Shown here one piece after another: positions 11,390 to 22,649 of a stretch of DNA of 64,000 nucleotides (position 1 is its first letter; every line of letters starts with the position of its first letter). The notes beneath the pieces are model-generated. The model searched no databases, had not been told where the DNA came from, and worked only from the letters and a program-made list of their open reading frames with translations. The position numbers were made by a program, and so were the translations under genes. The stretch comes from Proteles cristata cristata (lineage: Eukaryota; Chordata; Mammalia; Carnivora; Hyaenidae). The stretch is taken from the NCBI GenBank assembly GCA_017311185.1, contig JAESUZ010001058.1, positions 248,001 through 312,000 on the forward strand. The letters are read 5' to 3'.

Positions 11390-11578
11390 GGGTTGCCTCT
11401 GTGGCTCAGTCAGTTAAGTGTCCGACTCTTGATTTTGGTTCAAGTCATGATCTCACAGTTGGTGAGTTTGAGCCCCATATCAGGATCTGTGCTGACGGTG
11501 CAAAGCCTGCTTTGGATTCTCTCTCCCTCTCTCTCTACTCCTTCCCTTCTCTCTCTCTCAAAAATAAACATTTATAAA
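11390..11578 (+). mobile_element. CAN-SINE (tRNA-derived carnivore SINE)
   Basis: Head GGTTGCCTCTGTGGCTCAGT, A-box-like and B-box-like pol III promoter motifs, a CT-rich stretch (CTCTCTCCCTCTCTCTCT) and an AAAAATAAACATTTATAAAT tail. Only a weak TTATTATA flanking repeat is seen. Confidence 0.92.
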
Positions 11579-11964
11579 TATTATTATAAAACATCAATTG
11601 GGGTTAATTCTTGGTCATTTTATTTTTCATCAATTTTAATACTCTTGGTTATGTAAATTTTTATATATTAAATAGAGATTCTCATACTCTAAATAGATGG
11701 GTATTGTTGATTTACAAAATGAATTCCCAAAGTAAAAGAATGGAAGAACACTGTGTCTAAAAATCAACCTAAGGACCCAGAACAAAGTCTAAGAAAAAGT
11801 TGCCTTCTCTGCTTCACAATCTCTTTCCCCATCCACTTTCCTAAACACTTTTATCTATTCTTATTACTTGAAATTCCTAAGTTTGAAATTCATTTGAGTT
11901 AATGAGCATACCATTTAAAAACTACTAATATCTCTCAGAAGATGCGAAGGTCAGCAACCACCCC

Positions 11965-12080
11965 TATTTTAGTAAGTAATTGCCAAGCCATTGACTCAAG
12001 AAATATTTCTTGAGAACCCACTACATATAAGGCACTAAGCTTATCTAGCAAGGATACAAAGTTCCATAAAGAACTGGCTT
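11965..12080 (-). mobile_element. L2 LINE 3' end
   Basis: Antisense L2 3' terminus: CAAGAAATATTTCTTGAG, the CACTACATATAAGGCACTAAG block and AGGATACAAAG. It is cut by the L1 insertion that begins at 12097. Confidence 0.65.
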
Positions 12081-12096
12081 TAGAAAGAAAGAAAGA

Positions 12097-12895
12097 CCAA
12101 AGAGGACATCCATATGGCCAACAGACACATGAAACGATGCTCGGCATCCCTACTCATCAGGGAAATACAAATCAAAGCCACACTGAGATATCACCCCACT
12201 CCAGTCAGAGTGGTTAAAATGAGCAAATCAGAGGACTTTAGATGCTGGCGAGGATGTGGAGAAACGGACACCCTTCTACACTCTTGGTGGGAATGTAAAC
12301 TGGTGCAGACCCTCTGGAAAATAGTGTGGAGGTTCTTCAAAAAATTAACAATAGAACTCCCCTATGACCCAGCAATAGCACTGCTAGGAATGTATCCAAG
12401 GTATATGGAAATGCTGGTGCTTAGGAGTACGTGTACCCCAATGTTCATAGCAGCACTCTCAACAATAGCCAAAACATGGAAAGAGCCTAAGTGTCCATCA
12501 GCGGACGAATGGATCAAGAAGATGTGGTTTATCTATACGATGGAATACTCCATGGCAATGAGAAAGAATGAAATCTGGCCATGTGTAGCAACATGGATGG
12601 ACCTTGAGGGTGTTCTGCTGAGTGAAATAAGTCAGGCAGAGAAGGACAAATATCATATGTTTGCACATATAGGAGAATTAGGAGGAACATAACGGAGGAC
12701 CATGGGGGGAGAAAAAGGGAGGAAATAGTGGGGGAGAGGGAGAGAGGCAAACCATGAGAGACTCTTGCATGCTGAGAACAAACTGAGGACTGATGGGTGT
12801 GGAGGGGGAGGGGAGAGATGGGCATGGAGGAGGGCACTCGTGGGGATGAGCACTGGGTGTTATATGGAAACCAACTTACAATAAACTATTTGAGA
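12097..12895 (+). mobile_element. 5'-truncated young L1 3' end
   Basis: Starts abruptly within ORF2 (CCAAAGAGGACATCC), continues through the ORF2 stop and the felid-type 3' UTR, and ends GCACTGGGTGTTATATGG...CAATAAACTATTTGAGAAAA. The sequence just before it (TTTAGAAAGAAAGAAAG) resembles the GAAAG-rich sequence beyond the tail, so a TSD may be masked by the simple repeat. Confidence 0.9.
12114..12692 (+). pseudogene. L1 ORF2 C-terminal fragment (192 codons open)
   Basis: Open frame matching residues about 507-697 of the ORF2 fragment at 2611-4704, including the cysteine motif [18 protein letters not shown]. Here the metal-binding His is followed by Ser rather than Cys, but the C, C, H, C ligand set is kept. 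The frame stops at the normal ORF2 terminus (GELGGT). It lacks EN and RT, so it has no function; the open frame suggests modest age. Confidence 0.85.
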
Positions 12896-12940
12896 AAAGA
12901 AGTTAAAAATAATAAAGTATTTCACCAAGTGTACTGAAAA

Positions 12941-13083
12941 AATGAAAGGAAGAAAGAAAGAAGGGAAGAAAGAAAGAAAGAATGAAGGGAGGGAGGAAGG
13001 GAGGGGGAGAAAAGGGAAGAGAAGGAAAGGAAAGGAAATAGAAAAGAAAAAAAGAAAAGAAAAGAAAAGAGAAAAAATAAGAG
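12941..13083 (+). repeat. Polypurine simple repeat (GAAA/GGAA/GGGA mixtures)
   Basis: About 140 bases that are almost entirely A and G, with only a few scattered T. Blocks of GAAAG, GGGAGGAAGG and AAAAGAAAAG follow one another. It adjoins the L1 3' end and could have grown from its tail. Open frames through it translate to Lys/Glu/Arg-rich low-complexity sequence and are not genes. Confidence 0.95.
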
Positions 13084-13699
13084 CTTTCTTATCATCTTGC
13101 CAACGTAAGTTAGAGCCTGAAAAATTTTGGTGAGTTGGAGGCATGAAATACTGAAGGATTGGGGAAGTTGAAACCCTATAAAAGCATGAGCAGGTGAGAA
13201 AGAGAGGTTCCAAAAAATGAAAATGACAAAAGAAAACTGGTATAGTCAGAAATGTTGCCTGAATCATGTTACCTCTCTTCCCTCTCTCCAGTATTAGATT
13301 CAGCTCTTTACCTCTAAATTCAGGTTAATACTATTGTTGATCTCTTTTATGTATAATGTAATTAATGCTATTGACTTACAGCAGGACTCCAATCCCTCGC
13401 TTCAGTTACCATTGCAGAAGGCAATGCTGTTTTTCAGACCTACTTATTAATATGTATCTTAACATGCAATTCAGTCTATAGAGCACTAGGTCTTTGTCCA
13501 CAGGCTTGTGATGATACTATTCATTAAAGATGAGCTATGATTTGGGAAATAGGCCAGCATTTTTCCCTATGAAGTAACCTCTGTATTGGCTAATAAACAC
13601 TCCCATGTTCAACACAGAACAGCTTTGTTACCACATATACCTCACTGGTTTTAGATCCTATCTGGAGTTTTAAGGGGGAAAGTTAGACATTCATCCCAA

Positions 13700-13990
13700 A
13701 CAGTATGTATCAATCGTCTATTATGCACCAAGTGCAATGCTGTGCACTGGGAATGCAAAGATATTAGTTAAACACCTCACTTCCAGGAAATAAAATTTTG
13801 GAATCCAAAGAAGTAATATTAATTCTGCCTAGTGGAGTCAGGGGAGATGTTGGGATGAAGCTGATGTTATCTATCTGGTCCTTCAAAGAAAAGGAGGTGG
13901 AAAAGGAAGTGAAGGCACCCCACCCAGCCAGAAAAGCCTGTGTGAATATACTGTAATAGGAAAGTGTGTGGTCTAACAGGGAGAGGTGAA
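13700..13990 (-). mobile_element. L2 LINE 3' region
   Basis: Antisense L2 landmarks: CTATTATGCACCAAGTGCAA, TGTGCACTGGGAATGCAAAG, and further on a GGAAGTGAAGG/GCCTGTG stretch. Confidence 0.6.
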
Positions 13991-14329
13991 GAGGTTAGTA
14001 AAGCTAAAACATAATGTCTGCACACCTCTTCATGTATTTAGGGCCACTGACAATTTGTGTATGCCCTTTTGTAAAGTGACTTTTCAAGCCTTTTTCCTAT
14101 TGTACTATTAGGTCACTTGGCTTTTCCTTATTAAGAAATAGGAGCTCTGTATATATTGAAGATATATGTCCTTCTGTCAGGCGTATATATAATGCAAATA
14201 TATTCTGATCCATGGTTTTCCTTTTCTCTCTCAGTAATGTCATTTGAAAGACAGGGGATCTTAACATATATAATTTATCAACTTTTCCCTTTATGCTTAG
14301 CACTTTTTGGATCTTGTTTAGGAAAACTT

Positions 14330-15005
14330 TTCATAATCATACTATTCATAATTGTCAAAAGCTGTAAGCAACCCAAATGTCCATTAAAAGTAAAATGGGT
14401 AGGGAGCACTGGATGGCTCAGTCAGTTAAGCATCTGACTTCAGCTCACGTCATGATCTGTTTGTGGGTTCGAGCCCTACATTGGGCTATGTGCTGACCAC
14501 TCAGATTCTGGAGCTTGCTTCAGACTCTGTCTCCTGCTCTTTCTGCCCCTCTTCTTCTTGTGCTCTGTCTCTATCTCAAAAAATAAACACACATTAAAAT
14601 TTTTAAATAAATGAATAAATAAATAAAAGTAAAATGTGTAAATAAATAATCCCTTCAGTGGAATATTATACAGTGATGAACATGGATCAACTGCAACCAC
14701 ATGCACTATATGGATGAAACAAAAATAATGTTACTGACACTGTAAAATACATACTCTGCGATTCTATATATGTAAAATTTCAAAAATGGAAAAACTAATC
14801 TATGGAATTAGGAGTCAACACAATGGCTAGCCCTGGCAGATGGTGATTGGGAAGGACCTTGAGAGGATTTTAGGGTGCTAATTGTATTCTGACTCATGAT
14901 CTGGTTGTCAAGTTCATAGGCATGCAACTTTTATAAGAATTCATCAAGCAGCACACATTTTTAACATTTTTATTTCCATAAAAATTTTTACATTTAAAAA
15001 TATAA
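14330..15005 (+). mobile_element. Old L1 (L1M class) 3' end, split by a SINE
   Basis: Typical mammalian L1M 3' ORF2/UTR order: CCCAAATGTCCATTAAAAG, then GGAATATTATACAGTGATGAA, ATGGATGAA, GATTCTATATATGTAAAATT, AAACTAATCTATGGAATTAG and a final stretch read as CATTTTTATTTCCATAAAAA. The CAN-SINE at 14402-14624 interrupts it. Confidence 0.75.
14402..14624 (+). mobile_element. CAN-SINE with TSD
   Basis: Complete CAN-SINE inserted in the L1M. TSD AAAAGTAAAATGGGTA (14386-14401) against AAAAGTAAAATGTGTA (14625-14640), one mismatch in 16. The A-rich tail is extended by AAAT/GAAT units. Confidence 0.93.
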
Positions 15006-17499
15006 GGCCACTTGAGGGAGAACAGTGGCAGAATATTTAAAAACTAGGCTATAGAAAACAAAAGATCTAGAATTTGTAAATCTCTACTAAGAGGCTTTGC
15101 AAATGTTAATTAGTTTTTAAGTTCTGGGTTTTAGAAAGACTAATTTGCCATGCAGAAGACTGAGGCAAGTGTGGATGTGATGGGAGGGAAGGGGACCCAT
15201 TTAGAAGCTCTACAACATTCCAAGTGAAAGATGAAGAGGCCTAATTGGAAGAAAAAGTCAGTTGCAATGAAGAGAGATGAACTTGGGTTTTCCCACTGAA
15301 TGTTTCTTTAAAATCTACTCACCAGTGTCATAAGACCATAAGCACCTGCCCAAAGTGTGGGGGGCAAAGGCCTACAAGTCTTCGACAGATGTTGAGTTTT
15401 CAAACAATGAAAGACCTTGATAAACATACCTCTCTCTTGGATTTATGAAGTCCAAGCATTTTTGTCTGGCTCTTGTCTTGGATTGTAAGACATGAGTGCT
15501 GATACAAATCCACATATGGATTAGTGGAAAGTTCCAGAACTGACACAATATTGTTTGGACACATTTTTCCTTTCCTCCTTTCTTCCACTCTCCCTTGCAC
15601 ACTGCTCAAGTCATCTTGCTGGGTGGTTTCTACTTGTCTTGTTAATTCCCTCCTCTGTCTCCATGCTTATTAGAAGAAAGAGTGATTCCTTTTCTTGGAA
15701 ATGAAGAGCTCTGGAAGGCAGCAACTACACAGGGAACTCAGGTATGCAGCATGGTGCATGATGGAGCATGACCAGGGCTGCTAGGCACAGAGAGTGCCAT
15801 GAAATCCTCCAGAGGCACAGGGTCAGGACCACATTGGTGCCACCTTAGAGACGGAAAGGGTAGGATACAAATACCTTGCTGCCATCGGTGTCTGCACCAT
15901 TATGTTCACAAGCAAAAATTTATTGGACCTCTCTGGCTAAGCTACCCACCCAATTACATGCTTCATGGGAAAGGGTGGGAAGGGAGAATGATGTGAAATC
16001 ATGATCCAAAGACCCAGGGTGCAACCCACGCAATCTTGCCTCAGGCCCTGTGAGAGTAGACTCTGCCCACCCAAGATTCCCTAAGATAAAAAGAGGTGGC
16101 ATGTAGAAAACAAAGCCTCTCTAAAAGCAGACCATAAACTGAGAGGAGAAAGAGATTTTCCAGTTAAATCCTGTTACATCTTTTATGGCATGTTCTCTTC
16201 TCCAGATTTCTCTGTGGAGCTGATATCATCACATAATGTTCAAGATTTTATATGTGATGGTCTCTCTTTGTATATTTCTTGGACTCTTGCCTATGTTTTC
16301 TATCTTGCCACCTATGTGTTCCAAAACTAACTCCAAATTTTACCTCCCTAAGTTGCTATATGGCTCTTTCTTGGAAAGCCAAGATATCAGAATAAAATTC
16401 ATGCTGCCCAGAACAAAAACAGCAATGGGGGGGGGGGGCGGTTTCCACTTGTCTTTTCTGAAGGAGCACAGTCTATACAGAGCATTGCTCAGTCTCAAGG
16501 GACTCCCACCCTGCAGGACAAATGCACCACTACTTTTTTACATGAAGAAATAAGGCCTCCCCTGCTGAACTGGGATGATTTCTGAGTCTAACTCAGGTCA
16601 TATGGAAAGTGGTAGCAATACTGTAGTGATTTAGAACCCATGAGAAGGAAGGCTTCTCTCAGGGCAGATCAAGCCTGCTTAGTCCTCAAGGCTGAATGGA
16701 TTCATTCATGAAATGACATAACTCTCTTATTTCCTGGCCAAACTGTCATAAGGACCACCATTCCTATATTGTGACCACCTTTTATCACTGTTGAGAAGCA
16801 AGCTTTAAGTGGCCATATATCCTATCTCCCACCAGTAGGATCAGCCAGGCCTATCTCCCATGAGATATACCAAATCAAAACCATGTCTCACTGAAGTAAA
16901 TTCTTCATTTTCCAGAGAATGTGTATTTTCAGCCAGCTAGTCATTTACATTTGGAAAATTATTGGCATTTCCCTTCTAGGGTTAAAAATAGTTTTCCCAT
17001 TTTTCCTTCCTCCTGTTGCACAGCTACTTTGAAACCTTGCTCACAGTATCTTCTGACTTCATACAAGTCATACCTAGAAGTGTTTCTCAGATACTTCCAG
17101 TTGTTCATTTAGCATAAGAGAATATTGTACTATACCAGCAATCTGAGCAGTAAACACATTATAAACCACCATTGCAACTTTTTTTCTTAAAAGCTCATGT
17201 ATATCTTCAAAGTTCATGTGCTATTTATATACCCCTTTAAATTATCTGTGCCCACTTTCAATATGAAACTAGTACTAGTACATAACATCATCTTCAGTTG
17301 ATATCCTAGAACTTGCACCAGGTTCTATTTTGCACAAGTTTCTATTCTGTAGATAGGCTTGCATGACTATAGGAAGCAATGGACAAATTTCATAAGATCA
17401 TTTGAAAAAGGGGCGTAATAATTCATTTTAGTAAATATTAGTTTGTTGAATTGAGTTTACACAGAAATGCTTATGTCATATATAGTTTGGAGTAAAAGA
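15006..17499. other. No recognised gene or repeat
   Basis: Unclassified, mostly single-copy-looking sequence. A G-run of about 10 with a following C and GG (16428-16441) is present. Short ORFs (15799-15996, 16236-16553) have no recognisable domain; 16236-16553 begins with a hydrophobic stretch but shows no other gene evidence. Confidence 0.45.
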
Positions 17500-17596
17500 A
17501 AATAAAACAAAAGAATGAAAGGAAGGAAGGAAAGAAAGAAGGGAAGGAAGGAAAGAAAGAAAGGAAGAAGGAAAGAATGAAGGAAGAAGAAAGATA
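17500..17596 (+). repeat. Polypurine simple repeat (GAAGG/GAAAG)
   Basis: About 95 bases of almost pure A/G built from GGAAGGAAAGAAAG-type units, preceded by an AAAATAAAACAAAAG-like A-rich stretch. Confidence 0.93.
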
Positions 17597-18329
17597 ACCC
17601 CTTGTCCCCTTCTTTGGGCAAAAAAGATAATTCTGGGAAGATTCTATATTTCACTTCTTGTTGAAACATTAGGATAGAAGTAGGACTTTGAATTCAAGTG
17701 GATGGCTGGTTCTTCAGCACATTTAAGCATATTTAAGCCCAAGCCTAAATCTGCAGATGACTTTTATCTCTTCTCTCTTCCTGGGACAAATTACCATTAC
17801 CCTGTCATGGAGAATCTTCTCTATGCTCCAGCCCAGCCAGCACTTCATAAGTTGGCAACTTCATTCTTCCCATCTTAATTCATAAGGCCCTTCAGACAAT
17901 CTTCTCTGGTAAATATTGAAAAAGTAACTGTCATAACACAAAAGTGAACTTGCATATAGTCAAAAGAAGTCAGCATGGATGAGGAGAATGAAGGTTATCT
18001 TGGGTCCTGGAAGACTCTGTGTCTAGTTGGTATGCATCATGATAGTAACATGGTTCATTAAAATCTATGTGTATATTCATATGAGCCATCAAAATCTATG
18101 CACAGTCCTCAATAATGCAGAGCCCATTACTGCTGGTTCATATATTCCTGAGGTCCTGTTGTTATCCCAACTTCTATCAGTCCCTCCACACTCTTCCCCC
18201 GAACAAAGGCTAGGAGAGAATAAAAATTGTATCTACCTGTGATGTTTGCCCTACCAGAAAGTCTAATTGTAATGTATCAAAATCTCTGTGGTTGCTCATG
18301 GTTCATTTCCTCCTTCCTTCCTATATTAA
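17597..18329. other. No recognised gene or repeat
   Basis: Unclassified sequence; nothing I can assign. Confidence 0.45.
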
Positions 18330-18775
18330 GTTGAGGTCTAAAAACAGAGCCCAAGATGGAGATTCACATGGAAAGAATTTATTGAGAAAAGAGAGAGTGA
18401 GGGAAGCAGGACAGGGAACAGAAGGCAGCATTAGGGTGTGGTTCAGCTGGAGTCTATCCTCAGTCTGATTCCATAGGGAGCTCTGCAGCATGGATTGCTC
18501 CACAGAGTTGCCCCCTGCCCTTTTAGAGGCAAAGGGTCCTTTAGTGCCCCTACATCAGTCAGTCATTGGCTATGGGACACACCCAGGGGCAAAAGAGTTG
18601 CTTAACTTCCCAGGCAATTCCAGGCTAGGCAACTCCCATTTTGGCCAAGGGCAATTCTCCAGAGAAAGAGACAGCTGTAAGCCATTAACAGCCAATGCTC
18701 ATAGCACGTGGGATATGGGAACACCAGGCTGGCAAAGGAGATCTGGGTGGGTCAGCAACAGCATCCCTATACTTA
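18330..18775 (-). mobile_element. LTR-like repeat, family A copy 2 (minus)
   Basis: Shares ordered landmarks with 41046-41445: GATGGNGATTC, TTTATTGAG, GAGAGTGA-N-GAAGCAG, CAGTCTGAT/CAGCCTGAT, CAGTCATTGGCTATGG versus CAGCCATTGGTTGTGG, and a GTAAGCCATTAACAGCCAAT block followed by GCTCATAGCA. This confirms a dispersed family, but I cannot name it. Its ORFs (for example 18490-18924) are by-products. Confidence 0.6.
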
Positions 18776-18869
18776 CCATCCTAATTCATCTCAAAAGATA
18801 TTCCTCTGGACAATGTTTGGACTCACAGTGCTTGCTTTCAAACAATCAAAATGGAGCAGAATATAATAA

Positions 18870-19085
18870 TACACTAATCCATAGTATTTACAAAGAGACT
18901 ATCATATGCCAGGCACTTTTCTAAATGTATCAGGTTTACATAATATTCCTATGAGGTGGGCACTTTTATGACTCACATATTACATATGAGAAAATGGTGG
19001 GACAGTAATGAAAGAACTAATCAAGCTATTAAGTGGCAGAGCTAGAATTAGCACCCCATCCTCTTAATTCTACATTAGAGAACAA
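18870..19085 (-). mobile_element. MIR SINE
   Basis: Antisense MIR: ATATGCCAGGCACTTTTCTA, CTATGAGGTGGGCAC, ATATGAGAAAATG, and GCTATTAAGTGGCAGAGCTA then GAATTAGCACC. Confidence 0.8.
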
Positions 19086-19354
19086 CTATTACTTATTGCC
19101 AAAGGGTAGCAGTAAAACGGAGAGAAAAATAAGCTCAGAGTTAAAGGGGTAAATTTCACTTGTATAAGACACCACACCCAACTAGGTGAGAGAAAAACCT
19201 TTTGAATGATGGAAAGCCTAAGGACAGTTAAGACTCTGTGTGTGTCTGAATTTCCAAAACGTGGCAGTTTTATCTACTGGGTTGATGTTCACCATTTGAA
19301 CTTTCATCATTTAAATCCCATGAAAGTGCAGTTGCATAAGACATGACTCTCTGC

Positions 19355-19590
19355 CAAATGAAATAATAGCTAACATTTGTTAAGCACTTTCTGTGTGCCA
19401 GGCACTGTTCTCAGCAGTTTACATGGATTATACATGTAATCTTCAGAACCGCACCAAGAAGCAGCCTCATTTTCAAATAAGGAAACTGAGGCACAGAGAT
19501 AATAAGTAATATACCCAAGGGCACATAGCTAGAAAGCATCAGGCCAGATTTCGGAGTGCAGGGGTCTATGTTACTAACTTTACTATGCTG
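19355..19590 (-). mobile_element. MIR SINE, well preserved
   Basis: Antisense MIR with near-consensus core: AATAGCTAACATTTGTTAAG, GTGTGCCAGGCACTGTTCTC, AAGGAAACTGAGGCACAGAG, CCCAAGGGCACATAGCTAGA. Confidence 0.88.
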
Positions 19591-19599
19591 CTGCCAGAA

Positions 19600-19740
19600 G
19601 AGTCATGGATGACTGGAGCTAGAAGTGATATTGAAGAAGCTAACTTTCACAGTTTAAAGGTGAAAAGGCTGGTAAGTTGCACAAGGTGACATAAACCCAG
19701 GACTCAGTTTTCCAGAGTGTTTTCCATGGTTTGACAAGTT
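19600..19740 (-). mobile_element. Possible MIR-like fragment
   Basis: Weak antisense MIR resemblance: AAGGTGAAAAGGCTGGTAAG, TTGCACAAGGTGACATAAAC and CCAGGACTCAG. Could also be chance. Confidence 0.35.
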
Positions 19741-19812
19741 TTATCTACAGGAAAAAATATATATGTTAACCAGAAACAGTATCATTTACTTGCCAGTAAT
19801 TCAGGGGTATGG

Positions 19813-19850
19813 TTGTGTGTGTGTGTGTGTGCGCGCACACACACACATGC
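19813..19850 (+). repeat. (TG)n(CG)n(CA)n alternating purine-pyrimidine tract
   Basis: GT repeats switch through GCGCGC to AC repeats, giving a perfect 28-base palindrome at 19820-19847. Strictly alternating purine-pyrimidine sequence with a CG core is the classical left-handed (Z) DNA former and could also extrude as a hairpin. Confidence 0.97.
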
Positions 19851-20369
19851 AAAAAAAGTGATTTTTTTATTAAAGCACAGAGGCAGGACCCATGGGCAGA
19901 AAGAGCTGCACTGGGGTTGTGAAGAGTGGCTTATTATATACTATGAAGTTGGGGGAGGAAAATTCAAAAGGGAGGCCTCCACAGGGTCTTTGATATGCTA
20001 AAGAGGACTCCTAAAATACCATAGGGGTATGTTTTTAAAATGTTTGTAGGCTCTCTTTCTTCTTTTCTCCAAGGAAGCAGATGACATCAAGGGTTGCTAT
20101 TTATGAAGATAAGAAAGAAATACTAGTATCTAGATAGCCTAGGAAGAAACCACTGTCTCCACAGAATGTTGCAAAATATGGTAACTCATGTATAACTGTG
20201 TGACATGACTTACAAGTTGCTATTCTGTCTTTTGGCTGGAACCTGCAAACTCTGACCTGGGAGTACATCTCTTTAGAGAAAGGAAAGGAAGACAAGAACT
20301 GATATTTCAGTTCTATCTACTAGAAGCCAAATCCATTGCTCTATGCATTTAAATTATCAAAAAAATATC

Positions 20370-20885
20370 TTTAAAATCAGAATATATACCAGTTAGCAAT
20401 TGGTGCATAACACACCAGCCCAAAATTTAGTGGCTTAAAACACAATTTATTATTGTTGATGAGTAGCTTGGTGGTTCTGTGGATTCAAGCCAAGCTTAAC
20501 TGATTGTATCTGAGTTTGCTCATGTTCTTGAGAGTAGCTGCTGGATTGGCCAAGAACTGGCTGGTCTAGGATACCCTCAGCCAAGATAACTTATTTCTGT
20601 TCCACATCCTATCAAAAGATATTCCGGATTTATTCATGTGGCAGTGGCAGAATAGAGCAAGCAAAAGCATACAAGTCTTCTGACCTAGGCTGATAAAGGG
20701 CACACCTTCCCTTCTGCTCCTTTCTGTTAACTACAACAAGTCACAAGCCTGGCCCAGATTCTAGAGAAAGAGAAATAGATTTCACTGCTGATGGAATGTG
20801 CTGCAGGATCACATTGTCAATGGCATAGGTATAGAAAGTGATAGAAAATTGGAGAGTTTCTTACAATCAATCTACCACAAATATC
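20370..20885 (-). mobile_element. MaLR/ERVL-type LTR-like repeat (minus)
   Basis: Opens with CACCAGCCCAAAATTTAGTG and GCTTAAAACACAATTTATTA, and closes with TTACAATCAATCTACCACAA. The reverse complement matches the 3' end of the copy at 57310-57670. The internal order is typical of an ancient solo LTR of the MaLR group. No retroviral coding sequence is present. Confidence 0.55.
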
Positions 20886-21490
20886 CTAGAATATTCCAGA
20901 TCATTTAACTGGTATGTTTTCCCCCAAAAACATGTCTTCATTACATATCTAGTCTACTTATGAAGATATTGTGTTCTCTTTGTTGCCTTATAGAAAATTC
21001 AGGAAAGGTGCCACTGGGTTTTAAGGTGGCATATAGAATTTTCAATTAACCCAAATAAAACAAATGACCATCTAATCCCACCAAAAGTCTTTGCGATCTC
21101 ATTCTAAATAATAGCAGGATAAAGCTAAATCCATCTCCCCTTTCCCTACACATGATATCACTTACTGGTTGAAAGAAGAAGCAATTGGACAGAAAGCTAT
21201 CTGCTTCTGGGTTTCCAGCTGGGTTTGGTAAGAGATCAGCCCAACAACTAAAGATCATGCTGAAGGCCTCAACTAAATGGAAGTACATCTTTCCCTAGGG
21301 TTTTGTTTTACAAATAGAAAAGATAGATATATTGGGGAGGGGGGAATATAAATCAGGGATTACAGATAGTTTTTATCCCAATGCCAATTCCAGTTGGTTA
21401 TTGGAAGCTGCCAGAATTTCTATGTTGAAAAGTAATGTCAGGTCTTAGACAGTTTTAATAAAGTCAGTAAATTACAAGAGTTCCCTAGGT
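20886..21490. other. No recognised gene or repeat
   Basis: Unclassified. An 80-codon minus-strand frame (21046-21288) has no recognisable domain and I regard it as chance. Confidence 0.45.
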
Positions 21491-21506
21491 GATGGAAGCA
21501 GATCTT

Positions 21507-21713
21507 TTTTTTAAATTTTTAAACATTTATTTATTTTTGAGAGACAGAGAGTGAGTAGGGGAGGGGCAGAGAGAGACACACGGACTCCAAAGCAGGCACC
21601 AGGCTCTGAGCTGTCAGCATAGAGCCTGACAGGGGGCTCAAACCCACAAACCATGAGATTATGAGCTGAGCCGAAGTCGGCTGTTTAACCAGCTGAGCCA
21701 TCCAGGCACCCCT
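21507..21713 (-). mobile_element. CAN-SINE with TSD
   Basis: Antisense CAN-SINE: T-rich tail, GAGAGACAGAGAGTGAGTAG, CCAGGCTCTGAGCTGTCAGC, ending CTGAGCCATCCAGGCACCCC. TSD GATGGAAGCAGATCTT (21491-21506) versus GATGAAAGTAGATCTT (21714-21729), two mismatches in 16. Confidence 0.95.
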
Positions 21714-21729
21714 GATGAAAGTAGATCTT

Positions 21730-22209
21730 AATGAAGTGGTGCCTTTAACCCAATATGCACTAAGATAAAATATAGTCAAGCACTGATGGATTTCCATCAT
21801 TAGTTTAAACTCACAGGGTAAAAAGACTCTCATCCCCTTGCCCTTTCTCCCAATACTTGCTTCTTTCAAGTTCTAGGAGGGCTGTTTTTGAGTAAGACAT
21901 GTATAACAGTGTTTCAATCAGCCATTGGTTTTATCCTGGGTAATCCAAAGGTAAACACATGGGAAATTATTAAATCCAAAGTGCAGGAGGAATAATCAAT
22001 AATACAAAATTAATTCAAGGGCATCACACCAGAATGAACCCCCTCTTTGCTCACACCAGATCTCCGTTTGCATGTTTCTCAACACAACATCATTTACCTA
22101 CTGAGTCAAAAAGGGTTTGAGGCTAGTCCTAGATAGTAAGGGTCTACTTTAATTTAGGAAGAACCACCTCAGATCCAAAACAAGGTTTGTCAACAATGGA
22201 GCAATCTAT
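21730..22209. other. No recognised gene or repeat
   Basis: Unclassified sequence with no gene-like features. Confidence 0.45.
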
Positions 22210-22440
22210 AACATAGTATAGTGAAAAAGACCCAAAAACAAGGTCAAGTTTTGATTTGGGCCTTGTCATTATGCGAGTTCTAACATCCTTCCCACAGTCT
22301 CAAAAGAAACATAATATGTCCATCTCAGAGGTTGTGGTGGGAATTAAATAGGCTGATATGCAAAGCTTTCAGATGAATAACTAGCACATAGTCGAGAATT
22401 CTAAATGTAGCTATTGTTAACAATAGCAGTTTCTATGATA
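22210..22440 (+). mobile_element. MIR SINE
   Basis: Sense MIR, diverged: GGGCCTTGTCATTATG, CATCTCAGAGGTTGTGGTGG, GAATTAAATAGGCTGATATG, AACTAGCACATAGT. Confidence 0.6.
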
Positions 22441-22640
22441 TGCTGGGAACTGTGTTCCATGGTGTGTGTAAACAACAGAGAAAAGAATCAAAACATGAAG
22501 ATCTGCTCTTTACCTTTGGGAAATACAGAGTCTATTTGGGAAACAAAATGAACATGCATAAAATAAATAAGAACTGTATGTAGAGAACAATATAGAAAAT
22601 GCTCAAGTAGACTCTGAGAATACTGAGAATATGGGATCAT
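22441..22640 (-). mobile_element. L2 LINE 3' region
   Basis: Antisense L2 order: GCTGGGAACTGTGTTCCATG, TTTGGGAAATACAGAGTCTA, then GAACATGCATAAAATAAATA. Confidence 0.5.
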
Positions 22641-22649
22641 AGTCTTTAT

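Noticed and set aside
12860..13267. 135-codon minus-strand frame with Phe/Ser/Leu-rich stretch
   Set aside because: It reads the polypurine tract in antisense; no domain or gene context.
18490..18924. 144-codon plus-strand frame
   Set aside because: Lies on the antisense strand of an LTR-like repeat and extends into a MIR; no recognised domain.
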